Positions 16,893 to 25,592 of a stretch of 64,000 nucleotides of DNA are shown here, piece after piece (positions within the stretch are counted from its first letter, which is position 1; each line of letters starts with the position of its first letter). The translations under genes and the position numbers were made by a program. The stretch comes from Rhodovastum sp963709085. GTDB lineage: Bacteria; Pseudomonadota; Alphaproteobacteria; Acetobacterales; Acetobacteraceae. The notes beneath the pieces are model-generated. The model saw only the letters and a list, made by a program, of their open reading frames with translations, was not told the origin of the DNA and ran no database searches. Location: assembly GCA_963709085.1 (NCBI GenBank), contig CAVPVB010000007.1, forward strand, positions 1,054,001-1,118,000, in the 5' to 3' direction.

Positions 16893-19160
16893 TCAGGCGG
16901 TGATGTCGATAGCGGTGCGCAGCCAGCGCACCGTGGGCGGCGGGGCGTCGTCCAGGTCGGTCGTGGCGGCGGCCCTGCGCGGCTGGCCGGCGGCGAAACT
17001 GTCGTGTTGTGGTCCCCGCTGGGCGCCGCTGCCCCCGTCGCCGCCGGGCGGGCCGGCGGCCGAGCCGCCCAGGGCCGTCGTGGGCACGGACGTGCGCGAT
17101 GAGACGGTAAGGGTGTCCGGGGTGATCGTGACAGGGTGGGCCGCGGCGAGGTGGAAGCTTAGCGAGCGCCCTTCGGCCGGCACCCCGGCCTGGTCGAGCG
17201 CGCGGTGCAGCTGGGCCTGATCGCGCATCAGCAGATCGAGCGTCTGCGGCCGCTCGGCCGTGAGGGTGACCCGCGCCGGCCCGTCCTTTGGCTGTTCGAC
17301 CCGGATCTGCAGGCGGCCGAGCTCCTGCGGGTCGAGCCGGACGGTCACATGCCGGGTGCCCTGGCTGGCGCCGAGCGAGACCAGCGCGGGCAGGACCTGC
17401 TGGGCGGGCGTGGGCGTGTCGGCCCGCGCGTTGGCGGTGGCCGATGCGGTGGGGGCCGATGCGGTAGGGGCCGATGCGGTGATGACCGACGCGGTGGTGA
17501 CCGGCGCCGCGGCATCGGGGACCCCGGTGGCGGCGGTGAGCGGGGTGTCGGTGAGCGGGGTCGGGGGGGAAGTTGCCGGGGCCGTTGCTTCCGGCATCGC
17601 CTGGCCGGCTGGCATATGCGCCGTGGCGGCTTGCGGGTTGCCGCCCTGGGCCGGGGCGGGCGAGGCTGGCGTTGATGCGGCGCTTCGGTGTTCGTCGGGC
17701 GGGGCGGCAACGGCACGCTGCGCGGTCGCCTGGGCATGTTCCGCTTCGGCGACTGGCGCGTCCGGCCTTGTTTGGTTGGTTGGTGCCGAAGCGGCGATGG
17801 CGGCGATCGGTGTGGCCGCCGCGATGGTGGTGCCGCCTTGTGGCACCGGGGCCGCGCTGCCGGCGCCGGGCGAGGCGTGGGTCGTTGTTTGCGCTCCGGC
17901 CGCGACGGCAAACGCCGGCGCGGTCCGGGGCGTGAGGGACGGATGGGCCGGTTGGGTGTCCGGCGCTGGGGTCGTGACGGGCGAGCGCGCCTCGGTGGCC
18001 TGCGTGCTCGTGCTGGATTTGCCGGGCGTTGCGCCATCGCGGGCCGACGATGTCCGGGCGGGCGGCGGCATTGCGGCCAGCAGAGCGGCTGCCTGGGGGG
18101 GAATGTCGGTGCCGGTCTGGCTGGTCGCTGTCGCGATCGTGGTGGCGTCGGTGTTGCCGTCTGGTCGGGGGGGCGGGGGGGTGTGTGCCGGCGTGTTGTC
18201 ATCAACAGCGGCGGATGGCGTGGCTTGTGCCGGGGAAGCGGCATCGGCGGCCTGTGCCAGGGGAGCGGGGCTGGCGGCTTGTGCCGGCGCGGCCGGGCCG
18301 GCAGCCTGTGCCGGCGGGGCGGGATTGGCGGTCGGCACCGGCGGCAAGGCGCCGTTCCAGCCATTCGCCCCTGTGGCGCCGACCACTCCCGCCGATGTCG
18401 TCGCCTGATCCGGCGGGGTCACCTGGGGCGAGGGCATCGCCAGGGCCGTGTTCGTGGCTACGGCTGATGCCCGGGACGCGTCGGCGGTTGCGTTATCGCG
18501 GGTGGCCGCGGGAGCAGCCGGCGGCGTTCCGGTTGTATTTTCCGGTTGGATCGCGGTGCCGGCTTGTGGGGCCAGGCTGCCCGTCCCTGCGTCGGGCAGC
18601 GGGGCGAGGCGGGCGGTGCGGCCCTGCGCCACCGAAAGGGATTTGGCGGCGCTGGTTTGTTCGGGCGCGGCGCTTTGGGCGGCAATGACCGGGGTCACCG
18701 GGCTCGCGAGCGGTATCCCGGCCGGCATTACGCCGTTGGCGGCCGGCGTGATGCCGGCATCCGGCGATGAGTCCGATCCCTGCCGCGACGGCGCGCCGGT
18801 CCGTATCGGTCGGTCGGGCTTGCCCGAAGCGTCGCTCGAGGCCGTGCTCGCCACGCCGGCGCGCAGCGTGGCCGCCGTGAATCCGGACGCGGCCGCCGGC
18901 CCGGTGGCGCCAGACAAGGTGGCGCCGGTTGGGATGGCGCCGGTTGCGGTGGAATCGGTGTGGGCGGCCGGGCCGCGTCGTGTGCCAGCCGATTGCGGCC
19001 CCGTTGCCGGCGCGGACATACGAGCGGACGACCCGGACGCGGCATCGAGCAGGTCGGCGAGCTGGGTCGCGAACGGCGTGGCGAGAACGGCCGCCATGGC
19101 GTGCGGTGCGGCGGTCGGGCCGGCGGTGGCCAGGGCAGAAACGGCGGCGAGAGAATGCAT
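16893..19160 (-). CDS. fliK: Flagellar hook-length control protein FliK
   Basis: A 755-residue protein, long for FliK. Most of it (about residues 40-600) is low-complexity Ala/Pro/Thr/Ser sequence, as expected for the disordered molecular-ruler part. The conserved C-terminal Flg_hook domain is at about residues 610-700: VTVRLDPQELGRLQIRVEQ, followed by LLMRDQAQLHRALDQAG. FliK measures the hook and switches export specificity to filament proteins. The ATG at 19160 (MHSLAAVSALATAG) is chosen over an in-frame start at 19235 because the extra residues look non-coding. It is divergent from flgE. Confidence 0.9.
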   Translation of the reverse strand: MHSLAAVSALATAGPTAAPHAMAAVLATPFATQLADLLDAASGSSARMSAPATGPQSAGTRRGPAAHTDSTATGAIPTGATLSGATGPAAASGFTAATLRAGVASTASSDASGKPDRPIRTGAPSRQGSDSSPDAGITPAANGVMPAGIPLASPVTPVIAAQSAAPEQTSAAKSLSVAQGRTARLAPLPDAGTGSLAPQAGTAIQPENTTGTPPAAPAATRDNATADASRASAVATNTALAMPSPQVTPPDQATTSAGVVGATGANGWNGALPPVPTANPAPPAQAAGPAAPAQAASPAPLAQAADAASPAQATPSAAVDDNTPAHTPPPPRPDGNTDATTIATATSQTGTDIPPQAAALLAAMPPPARTSSARDGATPGKSSTSTQATEARSPVTTPAPDTQPAHPSLTPRTAPAFAVAAGAQTTTHASPGAGSAAPVPQGGTTIAAATPIAAIAASAPTNQTRPDAPVAEAEHAQATAQRAVAAPPDEHRSAASTPASPAPAQGGNPQAATAHMPAGQAMPEATAPATSPPTPLTDTPLTAATGVPDAAAPVTTASVITASAPTASAPTASATANARADTPTPAQQVLPALVSLGASQGTRHVTVRLDPQELGRLQIRVEQPKDGPARVTLTAERPQTLDLLMRDQAQLHRALDQAGVPAEGRSLSFHLAAAHPVTITPDTLTVSSRTSVPTTALGGSAAGPPGGDGGSGAQRGPQHDSFAAGQPRRAAATTDLDDAPPPTVRWLRTAIDITA

Positions 19161-19278
19161 CTTGTGTCCTCGCTGGGGCTGGCTGCGAGGGGAACGTTTG
19201 CCTGCCGGTGCGTGCCCGGCCAGCAGATGCCCCACCGACGCACGCCCTGCATGTGCAAGACCTGCCCAACCCCTGGCT

Positions 19279-19295
19279 AAGCACGCTCCGTGCCA
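19279..19295 (-). promoter_or_regulatory. Sigma-54-type promoter for fliK-flgD
   Basis: Read on the minus strand the sequence is TGGCACGGAGCGTGCTT. It has GG at 19294-19293 and GC at 19282-19281 with exactly 10 bases between, and a full TGGCACG match at -24. Transcription would start near 19269, about 110 nt before the fliK ATG. Confidence 0.65.
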
Positions 19296-19447
19296 GGACG
19301 TTCCGGGGCGGCCGGCGGCGGAATGGCAAGGATGATGCGCCGGTGCGGGCCGGCGGCCGTCGCCGCGCGGCAGAATATGCCGGGTCCGACGTGCCGGGTG
19401 GTGGCGTGCCGGCGCGGCAAAACCAAGGCGCGGCGCGGAGTGGGGTC

Positions 19448-19462
19448 TGGCACGGTTCCTGC
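19448..19462 (+). promoter_or_regulatory. Sigma-54-type promoter for flgE
   Basis: TGGCACGGTTCCTGC has GG at 19449-19450 and GC at 19461-19462 with 10 bases between, and matches the -24 consensus TGGCACG fully. Transcription would start near 19474, giving a leader of about 55 nt before flgE. Hook and later flagellar genes use sigma-54 in Caulobacter and several other alphaproteobacteria. Confidence 0.7.
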
Positions 19463-19529
19463 GAAATACGGCCTACCGCGCGTCGAACCACGCGGCGTAC
19501 CGCGTTTGTTCACCTGTCAGGAGACCCGC

Positions 19530-21392
19530 ATGTCCATCCTAGGCGCCATGAACACCGCCGTCAGCGGCCTCGCAGCGCAGTCGGCCGCGTTCGGCAACAT
19601 CAGCGATAACGTGGCGAACAGCCAGACCGTTGGCTTCAAGGGCGTCAACACCAGTTTCGAGGACTATCTGACGACCAGCACCGCCACGGTGAACGACCCC
19701 GGCACGGTGGTGGCGACGCCGCAATATCTGAACACGGTGCAGGGGACAGTTACGGCGTCCACCAACCCGCTCGCCTTGGCGGTCAGCGGCCAGGGCTTCT
19801 TCGATGTGAGCCAGGCCAGCGGCACCGGCACCAACGGCCAGCCGCTGTTTGCCAGCCAGCAATATTATACTCGCGACGGCGACTTTCAGCTCAATGCCAG
19901 CGGCTACCTGACCAACGAGTTGGGCCTGTACCTGAACGGCTGGATCGCCAATTCCACCACCGGCGTGCTCGACAAAAGCAACACCCAGCCGATCCAGGTT
20001 GACCAGACCGTGTACGCCCCGGTCGCGACCCAGAACATGACGATGAGCGCCAATCTGCCGACCGGCTACCATCTCGGCGTCAATTCAAGCGGCCAGTCGG
20101 TGGTGATGGACTCCACCAACACCCAGGTGCAGGCGCCGACCTCGCAGGTGGACGTGTATGACAGCAAGGGCGACGTTCATCAGCTTACCCTGACCTGGAC
20201 GCCGACCTCCACATCGGCAACCCAGACCGCGCCCTGGACCCTGACGATTGCCGACACCACCGGTGGCGGCGATACGCCGATCCTGGGGGGGACGCCGACG
20301 GCGGCGCAGGCCGCCGCCGCCGCCGCGGCGACCACGCAAGCGGTCACCGACCAGGCGTCGCTGACGAAGGATCAGGCGACGCTGACCACCGACCAGGCGA
20401 CGCTGGCCACCGCCAAGGCCGACCCGACGCTGGCCGCCGCCAACGTGCAGACCGATATCGGCACCGTGCAGGCGCTCTACGACCAATTGGGCAAAGACCA
20501 GACGGCTCTGGCCGCCAATCCCACCGATACCACCCTGCAGACCGCTGTGACCACCGACCTTGCCGCCGTGGCCCCGACGGGGACCGCGATGACCACACTG
20601 ACGACCGATGCCGGCACCGCCGGCGCCACGGCGCTGGCGACCCTGACCACCGCCTGGAACAATGTCTACGGCGCCACTTCCGGGACCGGCGACATGTATC
20701 AGGTCGCCAGCGACCAACAAGCGCTGGCCACCGACAACGCCACCATCGCGGCAGGGACCGCGCCGGGGGGGGCGACGGTGACTTTCGGTGCGAACGGCAC
20801 GTTGGAGCAGGTGGCCTACACCGATCCCACGACCAACAAAGCGGTGACCATCGCCGCGACCGCTGGCAATGCCAATCCGCTCGCGGACCTGACCCTGCAA
20901 ACGCCGTACGTCACCCCCACCGGCAAGCAAACGATTACGCTTAATCTTGGCAATATCGGCGAAACCAACGGCATGACCAATTTCGCCGCCAGCAGCTACA
21001 CGTTGAGCAGCCTGAGCCAGGACGGCGTGCCGCCCGGCAGCTTCAGCAGCATCAGCACCACCACGGCGGGCGATATTTACGCGAATTACGACAATGGCCA
21101 GACCCGCCTGATCGCCCAGGTGCCATTGGCGACCTTCAGCAACGCCGATGCGCTGCAGTCGCAGAACGGCAGCGCCTACACCGTGACCAATGCCTCCGGC
21201 ACTCCGTCGCTGCAGGCTGCCGGCACCAACGGCGCCGGCAGCCTGGTCACCAGCTCGGTGGAGTCCTCCAACGTGGACCTCGCGAGCCAGTTCAGCCAGT
21301 TGATCATCGCGCAGAATGCCTATTCGGCCAACGCGAAGGTGGTGACCACGGCGAACCAGCTGCTGCAGGCGACCCTGCAAATGATCACCTGA
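19530..21392 (+). CDS. flgE: Flagellar hook protein FlgE
   Basis: A 620-residue subunit of the flagellar hook. The N-terminal D0 motif is MSILGAMNTAVSGLAAQSAAFGNISDNVANSQTVGFK (ANS..VGFK is diagnostic) and the C-terminal D0 is VDLASQFSQLIIAQNAYSANAKVVTTANQLL. ALAVSGQGFFDV and YYTRDGDFQLNASGYL are the expected D1 blocks. Residues about 252-412 are an unusual Ala/Thr/Asp/Gln-rich insert with repeated helical phrases such as SLTKDQATLTTDQATLATAK, apparently placed in the variable outer domain. The start is fixed by CAGGAG nine bases before the ATG and by the family N-terminus. Confidence 0.95.
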   Translation: MSILGAMNTAVSGLAAQSAAFGNISDNVANSQTVGFKGVNTSFEDYLTTSTATVNDPGTVVATPQYLNTVQGTVTASTNPLALAVSGQGFFDVSQASGTGTNGQPLFASQQYYTRDGDFQLNASGYLTNELGLYLNGWIANSTTGVLDKSNTQPIQVDQTVYAPVATQNMTMSANLPTGYHLGVNSSGQSVVMDSTNTQVQAPTSQVDVYDSKGDVHQLTLTWTPTSTSATQTAPWTLTIADTTGGGDTPILGGTPTAAQAAAAAAATTQAVTDQASLTKDQATLTTDQATLATAKADPTLAAANVQTDIGTVQALYDQLGKDQTALAANPTDTTLQTAVTTDLAAVAPTGTAMTTLTTDAGTAGATALATLTTAWNNVYGATSGTGDMYQVASDQQALATDNATIAAGTAPGGATVTFGANGTLEQVAYTDPTTNKAVTIAATAGNANPLADLTLQTPYVTPTGKQTITLNLGNIGETNGMTNFAASSYTLSSLSQDGVPPGSFSSISTTTAGDIYANYDNGQTRLIAQVPLATFSNADALQSQNGSAYTVTNASGTPSLQAAGTNGAGSLVTSSVESSNVDLASQFSQLIIAQNAYSANAKVVTTANQLLQATLQMIT

Positions 21393-21467
21393 AGCAACAG
21401 CGTTCGGGCATTGGCCGGCATCCGGCATGGCTGAACCGCAGCGAAGGCCGCCCAGGGGAACGCGGAG

Positions 21468-22940
21468 ATGAGCCTCGACGCCTCGCTTTCCATCGCCACC
21501 GGCGGGTTGGCCAACATCACCAGCCAGCTGGCGGTGGTGTCGCAGAACGTCAGCAACGCCAATACGGCGGGCTACACGCTCGAGATCGGCCAGCAGACCG
21601 CCCTGAGCGCGGGCGGGATGGAACTGGGCGTGCGCACCGGCACCACCGTGCGCAGCGTCAACGCCATGCTGCAGGCCGAGGCCTGGCAGCAGAACGCCAC
21701 CGTGGCGGCGCTGACCGTGCGCTCCAACGCGCTGGCGGCGATCGATGCGGCCAACGGCACGCCGGGGCAGGGCGACGACCTCGCCAGCCTGACCGGTTCG
21801 CTGAACGACGCCTTCACCACTCTGTCGGCCGATCCATCCTCCACCGCCGCGCAGTCTTCCGTGGTAAGCGCGGCGGCCAGCCTCGCCAGCGGCATCAACG
21901 GCGTGGCCCAGGCGGTGGGCACGCAGCGCCAGGCGGCGCAGGATTCCATCAGCCAGGAGCTGCCGCAGCTGAATACGGCGCTCGCCAGCATCGGCACGCT
22001 GAGCGAGCAGATCAGCACAATGACGAACGAGGGCACCAGCACGGCGGCGCTGGAGGATCAGCGCGATGCCGCCATGAGCACCGTGTCCCAGCTGACCGGC
22101 GCGTCCTTCGTGACCCAGGCGAATGGCGGGGTGCAGGTCATTCTGCCTTCCGGCATGACGCTGCCGACCGATGGCTCGGCCACGCTGCAGATCGACGATT
22201 CGCAGTTGAATCCGCAGAGTGCCGCGCCGGGGGTGATGCTCAACGGCCAGGACATCACCGCGAAGCTCACCGGCGGCCAGATCGGCGCCAACCTCGCCCT
22301 GCGCGACACCGAATTGCCGACCTTCCAGGCCGAGCTTGACGAGTTCTCGAACAATCTCACCCAGCGGTTCAGCGCGGCCGGCCTGCAGCTGTTCACCGAC
22401 CCCAACCCGCCGACGGCGGTGGCGCCGCCGGTGCAGGCCGCTTATCTGGGCCTGGCCAACCGCATCGAGGTCAATCCGGCGGTCACCAAAAACCCGGCGC
22501 TGGTGCAGCAGGGCACCGGCGGGACCGCCATCGGCGCCAGCGACCAGAGCGTCATCAACAACGTCCTCAGCGAAACCTTCGGTCCGACCTCCGCCTTCAG
22601 CGCGGCGGCACAGACGCAGGTGCAGGTGCAGACGCAGGGGCTGGGTCTGTCCGGCACGCTGTCGGTCCCGTTCGCCGCGCCGCAGACGCTGGCCGGTTTC
22701 GCCGCCGATGTGGTCTCGGCGCAGACCAGCCCCAGCACCGAGGCCAGCGCCAGCCTGTCCAGCGCGCAGGCCGCGCAGACCACCCTGAACAAAAGCGTCG
22801 CTGCCGTTTCCGGCGTATCGGTCGATACGGAGATGTCCAACATGATCGGGCTGCAGAACGCCTACGCCGCCAATGCGCGCGTCATTACGGCGATCCAGAG
22901 CATGTGGACCGCGCTGCTCAACATCGGCACCTCAGCATGA
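21468..22940 (+). CDS. flgK: Flagellar hook-associated protein 1 (FlgK)
   Basis: A 490-residue junction protein that joins hook to filament. The N-terminal block SLDASLSIATGGLANITSQLAVVSQNVSNANTAGYT is the HAP1 D0 motif. The central part includes DQRDAAMSTVSQLTG, typical of FlgK. The C-terminal block is SVDTEMSNMIGLQNAYAANARVITAIQSMWTALLN. It starts 75 bp after flgE with a GCGGAG ribosome-binding site and overlaps flgL by 4 bp (ATGA). A weaker GG-N10-GC match (21413-21426) lies in the gap, but such matches are common at this base composition. Confidence 0.95.
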   Translation: MSLDASLSIATGGLANITSQLAVVSQNVSNANTAGYTLEIGQQTALSAGGMELGVRTGTTVRSVNAMLQAEAWQQNATVAALTVRSNALAAIDAANGTPGQGDDLASLTGSLNDAFTTLSADPSSTAAQSSVVSAAASLASGINGVAQAVGTQRQAAQDSISQELPQLNTALASIGTLSEQISTMTNEGTSTAALEDQRDAAMSTVSQLTGASFVTQANGGVQVILPSGMTLPTDGSATLQIDDSQLNPQSAAPGVMLNGQDITAKLTGGQIGANLALRDTELPTFQAELDEFSNNLTQRFSAAGLQLFTDPNPPTAVAPPVQAAYLGLANRIEVNPAVTKNPALVQQGTGGTAIGASDQSVINNVLSETFGPTSAFSAAAQTQVQVQTQGLGLSGTLSVPFAAPQTLAGFAADVVSAQTSPSTEASASLSSAQAAQTTLNKSVAAVSGVSVDTEMSNMIGLQNAYAANARVITAIQSMWTALLNIGTSA

Positions 22941-24001
22941 GCATCGGGGCGGTGAGCGGCATGGTCCAGAACGGGTTGCTGGCCGAGCTGGTCAGTGACA
23001 GCACGGCGACGCAGACGCAGATCGACAAGCTGACGCTGCAATCCTCCAGCGGGCTGGTCGCCGAGACCTATGGCGGGCTGGGCACTGCGGCATCCATCTC
23101 GATCGATCTGCGGCCGCAGATGACGCAGGTGAAGGCCTGGCAGCAAAGCATCTCCGTGGCCAACGGCAATCTGGACACGACGCAGAACGTGCTCGGCCAG
23201 TTGGAGAGCATCGCCACCAATTTTTCCAGCCAGGCGCTCGGCGTGCCGATGCAATCGGCCTCCGGGGCCGCGTCGGTGGCGGTCGAGGCGCAATCGGCGC
23301 TGCAGCAGGTGGTCGCGCTGCTCAACACCCAGACGAGCGGGCAATACACCTTTGCCGGCACCGATTCGGCCAATCCGCCGATCGGCAGCGATCTGGCCAG
23401 CTGGGCCACTTCCAGTGCCGGCGCCGGTAACGTGGTGGCCGGGCTGACCGACAGCAATGCGACCGCAACGGTTGCCAGTCTGGTGGCGCAGGCATCAACG
23501 TGGAACCTCGCCAGCCCCGGATCGGTGCCGGCGACCGGGGCGCAGCCGACCGCGGTGCAGGCGCAGACGGGGCAGGGCCAGACCGCGCCGATGGCGTTCG
23601 TGGCCGGCCAGAACCAGTTCGCGCCGGCAACCACCGGCGGCACCGGCTCGTATGTCCGCGACCTGGTGGCCGGGCTTGCCGGCTTGGCCGCCCTCGGCAC
23701 GCCCACGGCCAGCGCGGCGGCCGTGCAGTCGTACGGCGTTGCCATCTCGCAATTGCTGCAAGCGGCCGGCACGGCGATTGCCACCGAGGAAGCCGGTTTC
23801 GGCCAGGTGCAGTCGCAGCTTACCACCCAGAGCACCAACCTGTCGGACACGCTGACCAGCCTGACCACGCAGGTCTCCGGCGCCGAGAACGTTGACCTGG
23901 CAGCGACCGCGACCGCGCTGTCGCAGGTGCAGACGCAGCTGCAGGCATCGTTCCAGCTCATTGCCGGGCTGAAGCAACTGACGCTGACCGCTTATCTGTA
24001 G
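22937..24001 (+). CDS. flgL: Flagellar hook-associated protein 3 / flagellin-like FlgL
   Basis: A 354-residue second junction protein of the flagellin superfamily. The N-terminal flagellin-like helix region includes MVQNGLLAELVSDSTATQTQIDKLTLQSSSG. The central VALLNTQTSGQYTFAGTDSANPPI is a strong FlgL signature (YxFAG). The C-terminus AENVDLAATATALSQVQTQLQASFQLIAGLKQLTL forms the coiled D0/D1 helix. The ATG lies within the flgK stop (ATGA), indicating coupled translation. Confidence 0.93.
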   Translation: MSIGAVSGMVQNGLLAELVSDSTATQTQIDKLTLQSSSGLVAETYGGLGTAASISIDLRPQMTQVKAWQQSISVANGNLDTTQNVLGQLESIATNFSSQALGVPMQSASGAASVAVEAQSALQQVVALLNTQTSGQYTFAGTDSANPPIGSDLASWATSSAGAGNVVAGLTDSNATATVASLVAQASTWNLASPGSVPATGAQPTAVQAQTGQGQTAPMAFVAGQNQFAPATTGGTGSYVRDLVAGLAGLAALGTPTASAAAVQSYGVAISQLLQAAGTAIATEEAGFGQVQSQLTTQSTNLSDTLTSLTTQVSGAENVDLAATATALSQVQTQLQASFQLIAGLKQLTLTAYL

Positions 24002-24097
24002 GTAACGCGGCCGGCTTCATCCGATGTTAAGCGGCCCCTGGGAGAACAAGGCGGCTGCCAGGATGGCTGCCGAACGGACGCAACCGGGAAAACGCCG

Positions 24098-24499
24098 ATG
24101 TCAAACCTTGTTCTCGAGCTGCGCCAGGGCGACATGATGATCGTCAATGGCGCGTGCATCCGATTCCGCAACAAGGCGCGAATCGAGTTGGCGGCCAAGG
24201 CGCGCTTTCTGTTCGGCAAGCAGATCATGGCGCCGGCCGCCGCCGACAGCCCGGCGCGGCGCATCTATTTTGCCCTTCAGACCGCCTATATCGGCACCGA
24301 CGAGGAGCGTGCCGATGGCCTGCATGAGGCGCTCCGCCTGATCCGCGAGTTCCAGGAAGCAACGACCTCGGCGCTCGCGCGTGAAATTCTGGAACGCGCG
24401 CTGATTTCGGCCCGCACCGACGATTGCTACACGGCGCTGAAGCTGGTGCGCCGGGTGATCCGTCACGAGGATGCGGTGCTGGGGCGCGGGGGCGACTGA
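24098..24499 (+). CDS. flbT: Flagellin synthesis repressor FlbT
   Basis: A 133-residue post-transcriptional regulator found only in alphaproteobacteria. In Caulobacter FlbT binds the 5' leader of flagellin mRNA and promotes its decay until the hook is complete. The sequence shows the family pattern: LVLELRQGDMMIVNGACIRFRNKARIELAAKARFLFGKQIM, then RIYFALQTAYIG and DCYTALKLVRRVIRHEDAV. It lies 96 bp after flgL. The flagellin it would control is the next plus-strand gene, and its usual partner FlaF lies after that. Confidence 0.95.
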   Translation: MSNLVLELRQGDMMIVNGACIRFRNKARIELAAKARFLFGKQIMAPAAADSPARRIYFALQTAYIGTDEERADGLHEALRLIREFQEATTSALAREILERALISARTDDCYTALKLVRRVIRHEDAVLGRGGD

Positions 24500-24520
24500 A
24501 CGGCCGGTTTTCCTGCTTCG

Positions 24521-25366
24521 TCAGGCAAACAGCGACAACGTCGGGTCGGTGCTGCTGCTCGTGCTGGTGCTTCCTTCGCCGAACAGCGACAATATTGAAG
24601 TCGTGCTGCTGCCGCCAAACAGCGACACCACCGTGTTGGTGCTAGCTGTAGAGGCATCCCAGTCGGTGGGGTTCTGTGTTGCCTGGATCAAGTAATTTTC
24701 TGCCATTTTGGTTACTTTTGCCGGATTCTGAAAATCCGACAGTTTTATTTTCTGTGTCAGGAACGAAACCTGCTGATCGTAGCTCATATTGGCATAGGTG
24801 GTGAAAGTGATGCCGGTCTGCGCCACCACCACCGGCAGCGCCTGCGCGCTGCTCATCAGCGCGGCGAGCGTTTTGAACTGCGAGGCGGTGCGGGTAAATG
24901 CCAGCGCGTTCTGCATGCCGGGGGTCTGCGTGTTCTGCGCCGACTCGAAATTGTTCTCCACATAGGAATTCACCACGCTGGTGACGCCGGAACTACTGCC
25001 GAGCGGGTTGTTCTGGAACTGGTTGAAGGCGTTGGCAAAGATCTGATAGGCGGGATTGCCGATTTTTTGCACGGTGGAGGTGGTGGCGCTCGGGTCCTGC
25101 GTCAGCAACTGGCGCGTGAGTGCGGGGGACGTGATCAGGCTGGACACGTTGAAGGCGCCGAGAACGACCTGGAGCGAGCGGTAATCCTTCATCAGCGCGT
25201 CCACGGTGGTGAGCTTGGGCGCCTGCGCCTGGAAATAGGCAATGTCCGCCTGCACTGCCGGGCTGCTTTGCGCCCATTTGTTGGCGAGCGCCTGTTCGTT
25301 CTTGGTGTCGGTGAGGTAGGTGGAGATCGCCGACCCGGGGGTGCTGTTCATGGAGAAGATCGACAT
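24521..25366 (-). CDS. DUF1217 flagellum-associated protein
   Basis: A 281-residue protein with the alphaproteobacterial DUF1217 pattern, usually found in flagellar clusters: VQADIAYFQAQAPKLTTVDALMKDYRSLQVVLGAFNV, then repeats of NxxFESAQNTQTPGMQNALAF. It is helical, with no signal peptide or membrane segment, and is likely exported or cytoplasmic. The C-terminus carries three short near-repeats, VVSLFGGSS, ILSLFGEGS and TLSLFA, separated by Ser/Thr linkers. It is convergent with flbT (21-bp gap) and divergent from the flagellin gene. The function is unknown; the position suggests a flagellar role. Confidence 0.75.
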   Translation of the reverse strand: MSIFSMNSTPGSAISTYLTDTKNEQALANKWAQSSPAVQADIAYFQAQAPKLTTVDALMKDYRSLQVVLGAFNVSSLITSPALTRQLLTQDPSATTSTVQKIGNPAYQIFANAFNQFQNNPLGSSSGVTSVVNSYVENNFESAQNTQTPGMQNALAFTRTASQFKTLAALMSSAQALPVVVAQTGITFTTYANMSYDQQVSFLTQKIKLSDFQNPAKVTKMAENYLIQATQNPTDWDASTASTNTVVSLFGGSSTTSILSLFGEGSTSTSSSTDPTLSLFA

Positions 25367-25592
25367 CAGGACCTCCGTGCTGCCTGCCGGTGAACGCCGG
25401 CCGGCGCAGAATGATCCGCACCGATAAACGGCCGGTTAAGCATTTCGGTTGATGTTTGCCGCGTGCGCAGCGGCAAAACCCTCTCGCTGCCGCACGTGGC
25501 AGACCGGCGCGCAACCAGCCAGGCGCGCGACAATACCGACGCGCAACCAGGCAGCCGCGCAACCAGGCAGGGCCGTCAAAAAGGAGCTTCCC

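Larger units (their letters stand above)
19161..19529. other. Divergent flagellar control region
   Basis: This 369-bp gap between fliK and flgE holds no gene. It contains two outward-facing sigma-54-type promoters (19279-19295 on the minus strand, 19448-19462 on the plus strand) about 150 bp apart, leaving room for shared enhancer sites. I see no clear palindrome for an enhancer-binding activator such as FlbD. Confidence 0.6.

Noticed and set aside
17260..18408. Long plus-strand frames opposite fliK
   Set aside because: Low-complexity Ala/Val/Gly translation mirrors the disordered FliK middle; the FliK C-terminal domain fixes the true strand.
21412..21427. GG-N10-GC match upstream of flgK
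   Set aside because: Matches only part of the sigma-54 consensus, and such spacing is expected by chance in DNA this GC-rich; flgK probably follows flgE transcription.
25499..25520. Sigma-54-like TGGCAGACCGGCGCGC before the flagellin gene
   Set aside because: The GG and GC elements are 11 bases apart instead of 10 and the -12 TTGC is poor; not counted as a promoter.
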